Shown here: positions 53,102 through 64,000 of the stretch, one piece after another
Layout: each line of letters begins with the position of its first letter
How positions within the stretch are numbered: the stretch's first letter is position 1
Origin: Cercophora sp. LCS_1
Taxonomy: Eukaryota; Ascomycota; Sordariomycetes; Sordariales; Lasiosphaeriaceae
Assembly: GCA_036250225.1 (NCBI GenBank)
Contig: JAPZLL010000002.1
Location: 1,302,001 to 1,366,000, forward strand
Length of the DNA: 64,000 nucleotides
Direction: 5' to 3'
Position numbers and translations under genes: made by a program
Notes under the pieces: generated by a model
Seen by the model: the letters and a program-made list of their open reading frames with translations, nothing else
What the model was told of the DNA's origin: nothing
The model's database searches: none

Positions 53102-53860
53102 TTTGTGCCCAGGTAATCGGTCTGATGTTAGGTGATGTGCAGCGGGACATCGTTCTGCAGGATATACACCCGTATGTAGTGGCGTCACATTCCCAACGAC
53201 TGGACAGACTACTTTTGCTAGAGGAGGGGTGTTGATGGACCTGAGTTGGCGATTGCCACACAGAAGGTGGTTATCGATAACAGCGGGGTAACATACAGCT
53301 CGGGGCGGGATGGGACCTTGGCGGGCGCGGGACAATATAACCACTGACCAGAAAGTTTGGACGGCTATGTCTCAGGAAAGATGGCATTGACTTGATATTT
53401 TGAGGTGTAAATCAATATTCAAAAACCTCGAAATGTTATTTTCGACACTTTGGGTGTTTTATCTCTGTATATTGAACACCACCCCTCCCGTGGGGACTCT
53501 TTGAAGGGGTATGGACTGATTTAGTGCGCCGGCTTTTTTGTCACACGATTGCTTGGGTCCATCGATGGCTCAAGTTTGAACCGCCCATCACGGCAGGCTT
53601 CGGCTCAAGAGCATAGTCATGAGAAAAAGACAAAGAGCGCATTCCACGACCGTTATCTTTACGGTGCAATATACATATTCCCCAACCAAAAACCAAAGCC
53701 CTCCCTTGGTATCACGAAAAGCAAATCCCTTGTCGCCTATTGATACTCCAACCACGTCCATCTGCGCTGGCAATATGACGACTATGGAAAAACAAACGCC
53801 GTTCTGGTTCAACGCCGAGGCCAATGGCGGCCGAAGCTATGTTTTGGGGCGCCTGAAAAA
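53102..53860. other. Intergenic region upstream of Crt10
   Basis: 759 bp. An AT-rich patch at about 53390-53480 (with AATGTTATTTTCG) faintly recalls the repeat relics at 36 and 41 kb but is too diverged to assign. No gene. Confidence 0.45.
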
Positions 53861-55255
53861 TCACGTCCTCATCAACTCCGTCATGTCTTTCATCCGGTAG
53901 TCAAGCTTCGGGGTAACCCAGTCGTCTTCCACGAGAGAGTACGACTCTGTTTCGTTATCCTTTGGTTTCCGTGGGTTGATGGCCCAGTACCCAAAGTCGG
54001 CGTCAATCGTCTTGAGATATCTCATGAGATTCTGCCAATAGTTGGCGTCCCCTTCGCCGGGTTCGTTTGGCGCGCCAAATTCGCCAACCCAGACAGGTGC
54101 CAGGTTATCCTCAACAAGATACGCCCAGTTTTTCCGCATACTCCTCACAAACGAAGGATACTGGCGCTTGGCATAGCGGCCTTCCACACTTCCCCAACCA
54201 CTCCACGAGTAGACATGAGCAGAGTAAACGACGCGGTTATCCACGTCAAGCCGCACCGGTCTCTTAGCCACTCCTGTCAGGTCGTTGCCCGACTCAGTAC
54301 CCCCCACAATGATCAACCAGTCTGGATTGAGTTTGAGCAAGGCGTCCCCTGCCCGCTCAGCTGCTGAAGCCCACCGATCCCACGACATGGTACCCCATAC
54401 TCCGCGTACCTCGTTCCGAAGGTCCGCCCCGATAACAAGGGGATTGTCGATGTGTGGCACCATAATTGTCTTCCAGTTTGCAATCCAATCGGCCTCGCTC
54501 TGACGTACCCGGCAGAGGGGGCCGAGGTGGTCGTTTGCCCAGCCCGCATCACACGGATCCGCTCCGCAGCACCAAGTTGCACTTGTGATATGATCGTTGA
54601 TGATAACAGCAATACCCTCCTCCGTCAGGGCCTTCACGACGGCCTCAAATACATCCAGTGCTCGCATGCCCATCAGGTCCGGGTTCGCCGTCAGCAGGTG
54701 GGGCATGATCAGGGGGTTCGACACAACCATCTCGTCGCTATACGGCAACCTCACGCTGTTGAACCCGAGCATGCGGATAGTTCGGGCAATGACGCTGCGA
54801 TTTTGAACGTCTAACCCGCTTGGGATGAAGAGTTCATCACTGGCCCCGTACCAGTTTACTGATGCGAGTTTGAATCGGCGCCCTTTTTGGTCGATGACGT
54901 AACGACCCTTAGTTCGGAGTGGGAGTTCGTACTCGCCGGATGATAGGAACGATGCTTCGATCGGGGGCAACAGCGGTCGTTGGCCGAAGAGACGAGCGCC
55001 GGGGTCCGGTACCCAAGGCACACTGAGCGCAACCTCTGCTTTCCACATATAGTAGAAGGTACCGCCGACAATGGCGGTGGCTAAGAGTAGGAGCATTTTG
55101 GCGGAATTCGTCTTCAAGGAGAAGGGTCGGGGTAGGAGATGACGATTCTTTATGTCGTACGGGGGCGCCGGTATGCGGTACGGGCTGTTGTGCGCGTACT
55201 CGGCGGCACTGCAGCCGCTGTTGCTGCCAGGGTCGGTGCCTCGTTGATCTGGCAT
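53861..55255 (-). CDS. Glycoside hydrolase family 5 (endoglucanase-like), type II membrane-anchored
   Basis: Single exon, 464 aa, start MPDQRGTDPG. A cytosolic tail of about 53 residues precedes a membrane helix (residues 54-70, MLLLLATAIVGGTFYYM). The lumenal part is a GH5 barrel: VNWYGASDELFIPSGLD, GFNSVRLPYSDEMV, acid/base Glu282 in ADLRNEVRG, WLIIVGGTESG, YSAHVYSWSGWG, and nucleophile Glu392 in VWVGEFGAP. Both glutamates and the conserved WGYWAINP-like FGYWAINPRK region are intact, so it should be active. GH5 members with this layout cut beta-1,4-glucan or related cell-wall glucans; anchoring suggests a wall-remodelling or ER/Golgi role more than secreted digestion. Substrate is not determinable. 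The promoter has a TATA box (separate entry). Confidence 0.92.
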   Translation of the reverse strand: MPDQRGTDPGSNSGCSAAEYAHNSPYRIPAPPYDIKNRHLLPRPFSLKTNSAKMLLLLATAIVGGTFYYMWKAEVALSVPWVPDPGARLFGQRPLLPPIEASFLSSGEYELPLRTKGRYVIDQKGRRFKLASVNWYGASDELFIPSGLDVQNRSVIARTIRMLGFNSVRLPYSDEMVVSNPLIMPHLLTANPDLMGMRALDVFEAVVKALTEEGIAVIINDHITSATWCCGADPCDAGWANDHLGPLCRVRQSEADWIANWKTIMVPHIDNPLVIGADLRNEVRGVWGTMSWDRWASAAERAGDALLKLNPDWLIIVGGTESGNDLTGVAKRPVRLDVDNRVVYSAHVYSWSGWGSVEGRYAKRQYPSFVRSMRKNWAYLVEDNLAPVWVGEFGAPNEPGEGDANYWQNLMRYLKTIDADFGYWAINPRKPKDNETESYSLVEDDWVTPKLDYRMKDMTELMRT

Positions 55256-56685
55256 AGGTTTTATCTTTGTTGCAAAGAGAATTGATTAGAAGATGTTGGC
55301 TTCGACGCCATGATTCGGTGCAGGGCCGGAGAGTCGGGGGGGATCGGCGGAGAGTGGGTGTTGGCTGGATTTATACGGCGTGGGTGAAGAGACGGTGAGG
55401 CTGGCTTTGGTACCCAGTCAGTCAGTCAGTCCGTAAACGCTAGAGGGAAAGCAGCAAGACCAACAACTGGCTGTGGGATCTGAGTCGGCCAGATCGTCAG
55501 AAAGAAAATGCCGAACTGTTCCGGACACTGCGGCGTGAACTCGAGAGTCAGGATGCCAATGCAACGCAGAGGCGGGAATGATGGGATGGGTGCAGAAGGA
55601 CTCCGCACACGGGAGTCGCTGAAGGAGCGTCGCTCGCCGAAGGCCCCTGCTTGCACGAGCGGTCTCAGCTTTGCGGTTGGCTGGTCAGGCGCCCCCGCCA
55701 TGAACCTAAGAAGGAGCGCCCAGCGTGGCCACAGCACGCGACCTCAGCCGTCACAAGGCACAGGGCAGGCACCCACTAAATCCTCTTCAGAACCATTCAA
55801 ACATTTAAGTGTTCTTCTCTTTTGACTTTCCTGCAACGCAGCTGATGACGAAGCCCTATCTAACAACCAACAGTCCACGACGACAATGGTATACCGTGTT
55901 CAACTATAATCACGAAAAAAAAAAAAAAACATCTGCCTTGTGGCATCGGGCAGGATGCGGAGATCCGAACCGTCCTCTGCTTCGTCATTCGTCATCACAT
56001 CTCAACTCACTCAGCGACTTTCCATGCGCAGACCGCGGGCTTCCCGGGCTTTCCAATTGTCCGTTGTCGAGCCCGACGGGTGACAACGCAACTATCGGGC
56101 CCATTCACGACACAACAAGTTGCCGCCTTATCGCCAGACCAGCATGTTGGCCGGCAGGGCAACCAATGGCGTGTTGAGGGATTCTGCTCAGGCCCCGCCC
56201 CGAACCATCCGATCTTCCGGTCCATCCGGCCCCCCGCGCAATCCGGGGCGCAATGGCGGAGACGGCTATTAAACCAAGCCCTTTGCGCGAGACTTCCCTG
56301 GCGCCTTGCTGCCCAGGCTATCATGTTCGCCTTCGTATTCCTCGCTGTGGAGCTTTGCACCTGCGGGTTTTTACCTCCCTTTCCTTGGCGCCGCCCATGA
56401 ACCATGTCTCATAACGCCGTCTTCAAGCTCAAAACACAAGCCAAAATCGCCAAGGAACAAGATAGACCATCTTGCTCGGGCGGCCTGTCTGTGACAGCCA
56501 TGCTGACTGAGACTCCGCCATTACTTCCAAGGCGTGCTGAGAACCGAACTGCGCTGTCACGCGGTGATGTATACATGAATATTGACACAGAAGCCGCTGG
56601 AAGCATCGCTTCTGATGGTGGTGGTGGTTTGGCAGCTCCTGCTGGGCTGCCCACTTTCGTTTTCGCCTTCACCTGGGCCCGGTGA
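55256..56685. other. Intergenic region between GH5 and GPCR genes
   Basis: 1.4 kb with the GH5 promoter on the left and the 3' flank of the GPCR gene on the right. It contains a CAGT tetranucleotide run near 55417-55432 and an A tract near 55915. No ORF supported. Confidence 0.5.
55369..55376 (-). promoter_or_regulatory. TATA box of the GH5 gene
   Basis: On the minus strand the sequence reads GTATAAAT, about 115 bp upstream of the GH5 ATG at 55255. Spacing and strand fit a core promoter. Confidence 0.5.
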
Positions 56686-58425
56686 TCATATTCTGTTCAT
56701 CCCAAGGGGATTGACATATTGGTCCTCTGGCCCCTGGCGGGCATACGCTTCTCTTGCGTCCCAGGTAACGGTCTGTGGGGGCGGCCTTGGGCTCGAGAAA
56801 GATCTCACTGGCGCGTGATAACGCGCGGTGTGGCCGAAGTAATCGGGAGTTCGCCGCCCGTCGTTGTTACTGGTCCCTGAGTCTCTATTTGTCGATGTTG
56901 GACTTCTCAGCGGCAACTTAGCCGTGGGTGAAACAGGTGTCACTATGGAGGGTGTTACTGAATCGTCCATGGTTTTCCCGTCATCGCGGGACAGCATCTC
57001 GTACGAACGTGTGTCTTTCTTGAGATCGTCCAGTCGCGCGTCAACCGAGACGAACTCTCTCTTGCTGCGATCTGAGAACAACCCCATGATGAGGTCGCGC
57101 CACCCAGTAACCATAGACCAGCGCCCCAGAAGGAGAGCCAGCCAAATTCCATTCATCTAGAGTTCGCGTCAGAATCAAAATATATGGCGTCTGGGGCAAA
57201 AAAAGGGTATTCACCGCTAGGAGGAACAAGACGGCGCCGACAGTTGGCATGTTGACGACCAGCACAGACGCCTTATCCAGGCATGCCTTTTTATCCCCCT
57301 TATTCAGGAACAGGCAAGCAACCCACTCGCCAGCAATGCTCTGGTCCCGCTTGACGGATTCGACAGTGTTGTCCTGGAAAACGAAGACAATGGAGAAGAA
57401 GATGACGTCGGTCACAATGATGAGAACAATGGCAATGCCTCTCCACTGCAACTCAATAACACGCCGCACGCGCCTGTAAGCCTGCTTGGGGGTCATTGTT
57501 CGGATGCTGTTGGTGTAAGAAGGTAGGCCGGAGCCTTCGGTGGAGGCGCTGTTGTCGGCGAGCGAGGCGAGGTAGACCTTGATGCAGTAGCCAAAAGTGG
57601 CGAACTGGATGATAATAGTCAACCCCGCGAAAACCAGCAGCGGGATCCAGAGGTCCGCAAGACTATTCTTGTGGTTGATGTGGCACGTGGACCCAAATCG
57701 GAACGACACTCCACTGAAGACAATGGCAAAAACGACACCGAGAATAGGGATACCCCAGCCAAAAGCTTGCGAGAACCACATGAAGTTGCGGCCAACCACA
57801 ACTTGCCAGCAGATCTGCAGGTGAAGCGAAAGGGCGCGCAAAAAGACCCAAAGAACGCCGGCCCATCCTCCGAGGATGAGAAAGCTGCCCGAGGAAGCGC
57901 AGACAGAGCTTGTTGCCATGGAATTCGGCGTGATGGCGTCAAAGCACTCCTCCGGTTGGGCTGCGAGGGGGATGACAAAGCCGAGCTACATCAATCGTTA
58001 GCTAGATTTGGGACAGGAGCGGCCAGTCGCTCAGGCCGGGGCAAGCCATACACTCATGAGCAAGACGGCCGTTGTCAAGCTAATACTGAGGTAGTGTCTG
58101 AACGTTTTCTCGACTGGCAGTGCCGCCCAGGAGAGCAGGAGAAAAACGCAGCAGACCACACCAATGACGGATACCCATTGAGCCCCCAAACCGACTGTTT
58201 GAAACTCATCGGGGTATGCCCAATCGGTCATGGGACATGGCAGACAGCAGGCAATTTCCCCCAGCTTTGCACAAAGCCGTCCTTCCACAACTGCGGTTGC
58301 GTGTCAGCGGTGACGAACCCTGTGTGGCCCTGAGCTCGTGGGGACTTACATCCTCCTCCCGTAAAAAGTGCATCCTGGATGAATGGCGGCGGGCATAGAT
58401 TGCCCGGTATCGTTGTGTTTGCCAT
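56686..58425 (-). CDS. Seven-TM receptor, Frizzled/Smoothened-like fungal GPCR
   Basis: Four exons: 58350-58425, 58052-58290, 57215-57985, 56686-57156 (518 aa); introns 59, 66 and 58 bp. Start MANTTIPGNLCPPPFIQDAL. The N-terminal ectodomain is short and cysteine-rich (GFVEGRLCAKLGEIACCLPC, then MTDWAYPDEFQ), as in the fungal Frizzled-like receptors. Seven hydrophobic segments can be placed near residues 62-83, 94-113, 132-156, 180-200, 216-240, 288-308 and 350-372. The extracellular loop between TM4 and TM5 has CHINHKN; TM6 ends in FVFQDNTVES. A 140-residue cytosolic tail is Ser/Thr-rich with SP sites, suitable for kinase or arrestin-type regulation. Ligand unknown. It could alternatively be a class VII (GprM-like) fungal GPCR; the seven-TM assignment is firmer than the subclass. 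Confidence 0.78.
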
Positions 58426-61400
58426 CTCCGCCTCTTCGTTGCTGCTCGGATTCCACTCCCCCGTCTCACGTCTCGGCTCGTCTCGTCTCCCGCTCGGTCG
58501 TAGCTTTCGTTGAGGGGGCCCCGAAGATCGTCTCTCCAGAACCAGTCAGCGGCGGAGCTCTGCTCTCCTGTTGTCGGAGCCAGCCCAATGGCTCAATATC
58601 CCATCAACTCGACTCTCGCTGTGCTGGCCGTTGGAAGCACTTCGTCGTGATCAATGTGTCGCGCCCGGTAACGTATGTCAAGTACAATACAAAGAAGTAA
58701 GTCTCGAACAAGGAGGGGGTTCGAGATGCATGTCACGGAAAGTGAGGTCAAGAGGAATGAAGGCAAAACATAAGGGTCGTCTAGAGAAACTGGTGTCAGA
58801 AGGCAAGGTGCCAGTGGCCGAAGGGGGGTGTGGGACATATGTACATTGTCGATGGGGGTTGATGAGATGCTCGTCCACTGGCGTGGTCTTGTGGACGCGC
58901 CGGGGCGACTTACAGGAGCTTCAAGGGCATTTCCCCAAGTGGGACCCAAGGAGCAGGGGAAATGGGGCTTCCGTCTCTGGAACGAGCCAGAGGGTGACAT
59001 CGACCTCAACCATCTTGGCTGGCGGCGAGCAGTGCGGGGCGATGTTCCATCGAGTCCCTTCCAGTCTGGTGCGTTGCCGTGCTGCCCGACGAATGGCGCA
59101 TCGTGCCCGAGGTTGGGATCAAGGATCTGGGGCGTTCACCCAGAAGACGAGGGTGGCCTGTTGATGAGACCAGGGGCCGTGACCGGGGTGTCACTATGGT
59201 GGAGGGGAGGGGCTTGCCGAGGGGCGAAGATATGCAGGTCAGAACCGGGGGGTCCAGGAGGGCACCCGAAAGCCACACAGCGTGTTCGTCGACACACCTG
59301 GCTGGCTGGCCGGGCTCGAACATGGAAAGCAGGGCATGGCAGGGCAGCAATAACCGTGGCGGCCCACTGTGCCCCAAAACGGTTATGTTTCCCGTCTCTG
59401 CTGTCCTTCAAAGAGGGGAGACTGCGGGGATTGCGCAGCGGGTCTGAACGAACAGGCTGGGGCAGAAACATGTCAACCTGGAAACGCCAGCTCCCCAAAC
59501 CTCCACCAGAGAAGAGACCTGCTCTTCAGTTGAGGCATACCTTGCCTACTGAGGTTACATACGCGCTGCCTGGCATGTTCGGTAGAGCCGACCGAATGGC
59601 CAGGCTGGTGACCGAGAGGCAACAACGGACACCGCAAAGTGCTTTGCCAACTGCATTGGGGCGGAGCCTCCCCGCCCTCCCGTTCCGCCCTCCGGTTCGT
59701 CCGCGTACGGCTGCCGGCAGATGCGATCTGAGGTTCGCTGCAAAACCATGGCAATGCTCTGAGAACAAGCCTGGCGATGTCTCATCCGGCGACTCGATTC
59801 CCGATGCGACGGAGTCGTGTGATATTTTCCCCAGAGGTGCACTCCTCCAACTCAAAAGCGCACCGCGTCCATCGACCACGCCAACGGCTTGATGGGAGCG
59901 GACGCCGAGTGGCGTGGCGAAATCTTGGTATCTGGCAACGGCAGCTAACAGATCCGTTGGCTTCTTGTCTCGGACCACTCCGACTCCAACAACGGATTCT
60001 CGCTAGCACAGTAACGTCCTAGGTCAGCGACAGCTTCAACGTCCAAGCCCCAGACTGAAACATAGCCAAACCAGTCCGGCTGTCAGCTAGTGGTGCATAG
60101 AGAACAGCTAGCTTTGGCAGTCGGTTTTTCCTTGCGAAATGGCCGTGTGGTGGTCGTCTGCGGCGTTCAATGTGCTCTTTCCGGGCGAAGAGTGCTCGGC
60201 AGCACTTCGCTAATTTGGCTCTGGTGAAACTGGGTTGCGCTGCCGAATTGACCGAGCGAACGCGACGAAAAAGCAACTTCTCTTGGCACCTTACCTTCCT
60301 CCCAGTCCACATGACGTCGACGCATGGCCGCCAGCCTGGTCGGCTTTTGGTCAATGGTTCTCTCTTGAGCATCTCCATTCTAAGATAGGCTCCTCGGTAA
60401 GGAAAGATCTCGGAGGCGAGGCGTACGGCGAAAAAGACGGGTACTTTCAACGGAGGCGAAGCGTGCTTTGCACAATACAATACCCACACATTCACGCAGC
60501 GTCAAAATGGTTGGCACACATTCGTCGAGACACCCAGCCACACGTATCGCACCAGCTCACCTCAGCAGCCCTTTGCATGATTTTTAGGGCTCCCACGCTC
60601 AACACGCGCAATTTCCCCAGACGACGTCTGATTAATTCATCTTCCACTGGCTGTTGGGATTTTTCGGCTCCCAATTGTAGGGCTGCCAATACATTCGTTG
60701 TCCTAAATTTAAGTCGAATAAATTAGTAGTCGGGCACTCGGGCACCCGCCAGACGGGAAGGAGGGCGGGCCCTGGGGAAGCGAGCACCTCAAGGACGGCC
60801 CTTGATATTTTTCCAAGATTTGTTTCTCGCTCGAGGCATTTGCATGGATGCAGGATTTTTTTTCCCGCAAGTCCACTGGCGTCGCACTGTGCATGCCGTC
60901 GCTTCTGTCTCTGCACGATCTGGACTTCAAGATGCGCGCTCAACCAGCCTCTCAGAGTGGAGAAAGCCGTTTCGACGATCTCACTGGCCCCAAGGCCGCG
61001 GGTTTCTCACACCAGTGACACCCACCCTCAACCACTCACAGCGTTTCGCGAAAGTCTTGTTGGGCGATTTCAGCATGGCCGGCCTCATCGCTGATCACGG
61101 GAACGAAAGTCTGGTCGCGCCTCCTGTCATCTCTGCGAGCTCTGGCACGTTCTGGTACGTTCTTGGTTGGATGAGACTGGCAAACTTCACGCCATGAAGA
61201 TCTTCGAGAACCCAGCCAGCCACACCAGCACTCCCCAGCATGAAGCGAGGTCGCATGATTGCGACACTCAAGAGGGTGTGAAGCTTTCCGGGTCACAACC
61301 CACCACCATTTCTCTTGTCTGCAACTTCGCATTGCGGCGCCGCGATTGGCTAGCTCCCTCGCCTATGCGACGTATCTCGACGAGACGGAATCCAGCGGTC

Positions 61401-64000
61401 TTGACCCTCCAAAGCCATCCCGCACCTCCTAAACCTTAAACCCAAGCTTTTAGGGGGGGCGGTGCTGGACGAGCCGCGATACCATCAGATCCTTCTTCCC
61501 AGGCGTCGTGGGCCATTGTTGTCGGGCTGGGGCTCACAAGTAGAGCAGAATTCTGGGTGATCCGGATGACCGTGCCAACCCGTCCTACCGATGGAGCAAG
61601 ATCCTCGTTTTTAGTGTCGCCAACCCCCGCTCTCACGTCAAAGGCCACGTTTTTTTTCGATGCCCCCGCCGCAGCCTCATCATCATGGATCCACAGCCCC
61701 GATCTCGCGTGCCAAAACCCAACGGTCACACACCTCACGATGTTTAACCCTGCTAGCCAGTGCGAGCGAAGACTCGTCCAAGCCCTGGGGTTTCAACGCT
61801 TCCTATACACGCCGCTAAGAAGCGAAACACATATGAGATCTTGGTTCCAGCGCATCATATCTGTTCCAGTTCATCAGACGAATGTCTGCGTCCTTGACCG
61901 TCATACGCCCCAGCATCTGCTCAACGTCACCGCGCCCAGAATCTCCTGGTTTCACGTCGCTGTTGCACTTGCAACATCTATCATGTCCACCTGGGTAATC
62001 GGACCGGGCAGCGGTGCTATGTGGTCTCCAGGGTGCAATTGACGGCAGATCTCTGACACGGACACAAGTGCCCCTTTCTCAGCCCTCCCCGGTGACTGGA
62101 ACGCTGCTCAGGCGGCAGATTACCAGCCCGGCCCGCGAAGAAATTCCCGGCTTGTACCACATCGCAGCGGCGAGGTAAACGAAGCCTGTTTTCTTGGCCC
62201 TGCGACTTGAGAAAATCCGACGTTTTGGAGATCAATGAAGGAAACCACACCCGATTTATGGTGACCTTGATCACCTTCGCGACGGCCCTTCGATTCAAGA
62301 CCAGCCAATGGAGCAATGGATCTATTACAGCACGAAACCCTATAAGCGGATTAACGAGAAAACCCAAGTCCCGAGGCCAAGAGATCAGCCTGTGGGAATA
62401 CGACCTCACGCAACAGCCGAAGGGGGCTGCATCGCGGAGGAGTCAGCATCGTTGCAATCGCAACTGCAGCGCGGAGGCAGAGTCCTTCACCTTCACCGAC
62501 GGCGGCTCAAGGTGACCAAGCAGTTGCAGAACGCGAGTCGCGGAGAGTGGTGTGTGACGAGCCGCACCCTTCGACTTGGCGGAATTTCTAGAAGGCACAT
62601 CGAAGGGAGGACCAGGCACCCGGACGCCCATCCAAGGAACCGGAGGCAGACCCTGCGACGCGGCTCGGGTTCAACTCGGCGGTCCCTCGCAACATCCCCG
62701 GTCTGGCCGTCCGGCCGTCTTTTCGGAGGCGGGTGCTGGTTGGGCAGCTCTATTTTTGCTCTCCTAAAGCGGAATCGGGGCGCATGCTTACAAGCATTTC
62801 ATTGCTTTTTCTTGCTTTCCCCACGGTTCTTGGCACTTTGGTTGCGTCGTGGATTTCTCGACGACAAGGTATCACTCTTCTTGATTACTTTACAGAACGG
62901 CAGCACAAGCGAAGGCGGTAGAGATCAATTGGATTGATGGGCATACATTGACAGAGAGTGCCGTGGTAGCATCTGGCCCGCCGCCACTGCTTCGCTACTC
63001 AACATCAAACAATGATCGTCGTGCGCTCTCCTTGCCCACGCTTGGCGACAACAGAGCAAGGCTCGTTTTCTTATCAGAGGATTTCGAGAAGGCGCTACCA
63101 TCCCCGCGTTGCGTAAGTCCAGAACGGCCCAAATTGCGGTTCGTGGGTTGCAGCAACTCACTGACGAAATCCTCTGTGCAACAAGATCAGCGCAGTGCTC
63201 GGGAAGGTAACGAGATAACCATGCAATGCGCTTTTCCATCTGCCAGCTGCTGTGTCAGTGGGTTGCAAACCCACAATCGAGAATGAAAGAAAAACTAGAA
63301 CGACAGGAAAGGGTATCTCCCATCGCCGGGTTCGATCAATGTCATCAGGATAGATGTATCGAGGTCAATTCTGGTCTGAGCTGAGACGCAAACAGCCCAT
63401 ACGGATCGTGTTCCAGTACTTGGATGGCCTGTGATTATGTTGGCCATCTTTACTCACGGCAACCCGTTCTTGTCATGCTGGTGCGGAATGCTATGCCGCA
63501 CACCGCGTGAACCACATTGCATTGCAGCAACGCGGTGCCTAGAGTACTGCCTACTACACCTGCCGTAGTTGGTAGGACGCGTTCTTCCTCTTTCGTTCAG
63601 GGGCTCGGTCAGTGTCGTCGGAGGTGGTGCCAAATACCGTTAGCGGCCCCGTTCTCTTGGCCATTTCCCCGGTGCCGAACGCTGACCCCTTCAACCGCAA
63701 AGGGGATGGAAGCCCGTTGCCAAGGGGCACCCTAAGATTTGGATCGAACGCCCTCTCTGCATGCAGTCCTTGTGCATTAAAAGTACCAAGTCCTCGCCGG
63801 TGTGAAGATGATGCACTGCGCTGAGAGCAATCATTCTTCGTTCAGTCCCGTGTCCGCCACAGTGACCCGTCAGGTCGGCGGCCAAAGGAAGGAACCATCA
63901 GACTGCCATTCCTGGGGCTACTCGTAAGATCTAGTGTGGTTGTTTCAGTCCCGTACCGGTTGTCTGAACTATCGCCCTCGGATCCATACATAGAAAGTCC
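58426..64000. other. Gene-poor right flank
   Basis: 5.6 kb without a convincing gene. Many overlapping short frames exist, including one of 354 codons at 58828-59892, but they are Arg/Pro/Gly-rich with no domain, signal peptide or splice-consistent extension. Composition resembles GC-rich non-coding DNA and not the AT-rich relics at 36 kb. It could be a long promoter for a gene beyond the right edge or contain non-coding RNA. Confidence 0.5.

Noticed and set aside
58828..59892. 354-codon plus-strand ORF in the right flank
   Set aside because: Arg/Gly/Pro-rich, no domain, signal peptide or periodic structure; competing frames on both strands are also open. Looks like GC-rich random sequence.
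1..64000. tRNA, 5S rRNA and CRISPR features
   Set aside because: No cloverleaf with a GGTTCRANTCC-type T-arm, no 5S-like motif and no regularly spaced repeats were seen by eye; a dedicated search could still find a missed tRNA.

Overview
The window is nuclear DNA of a filamentous ascomycete. Protein-coding genes carry short (about 48-163 bp) GT-AG introns, often with CTRAY-like branch sites. Intergenic spacers are long, and the gene set (fungal Crt10, Osh-type oxysterol-binding protein, Mep ammonium permease, Yox1-type homeodomain protein, tricalbin) is typical of Pezizomycotina. Gene style points to Sordariomycetes, probably Sordariales; that placement is inference, because no rRNA or mitochondrial marker is present.

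Layout: 1-1161 is the 5' part of an ABCA-type transporter (minus) running off the left edge. 3427-4395 is a basic Ser/Pro-rich protein. 5072-6529 is a secreted Ser/Thr-rich protein with a C-terminal PAN/Apple-like Cys module. A compact divergent pair follows: PP2A activator PTPA (6747-8057, minus) and exosome subunit Rrp46 (8334-9218, plus). After a 3.1-kb spacer comes NAD kinase (12339-14264, plus), then a Yox1-like homeobox factor (15311-17447, minus), a small coiled-coil protein (18456-19193, minus), an ELMO/CED-12 protein (20190-22361, minus) and a 1499-aa tricalbin (23194-27873, minus). The small U2AF subunit (29958-30584, plus) and a 1160-aa conserved protein (31247-34729, minus) converge. 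An eight-exon oxysterol-binding protein (37034-39124, plus) converges with an alpha/beta hydrolase (39427-40631, minus). The right half is all minus strand: ammonium permease (43139-44840), membrane-anchored histidine acid phosphatase (47714-50030), Crt10 (50556-53101), membrane-anchored GH5 hydrolase (53861-55255) and a seven-TM Frizzled-like GPCR (56686-58425). The last 5.6 kb (58426-64000) shows no convincing gene.

The genes do not form one pathway. They cover housekeeping (RNA decay, splicing, NADP supply, PP2A), lipid and membrane contact-site functions (tricalbin, OSBP), nutrient uptake (ammonium permease, acid phosphatase), cell surface and signalling (PAN protein, GPCR, GH5, ELMO). 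No secondary-metabolite cluster, intact transposon, CRISPR array or tRNA/rRNA gene was seen.

I did not find a new multi-gene system. The best leads are: a small dispersed repeat family (35.8, 36.1 and 41.3 kb) with AT-rich, RIP-like decay; telomere-repeat motifs arranged as inverted repeats (17.8 kb in the Yox1-like promoter, and 35.9 kb); an ammonium permease whose first pore histidine is replaced by Glu; two hydrolases carrying N-terminal membrane anchors instead of cleavable signals; and the gene-empty right flank. Exon models were built by hand from frame continuity, splice signals and remembered family conservation, so single junctions may be off.
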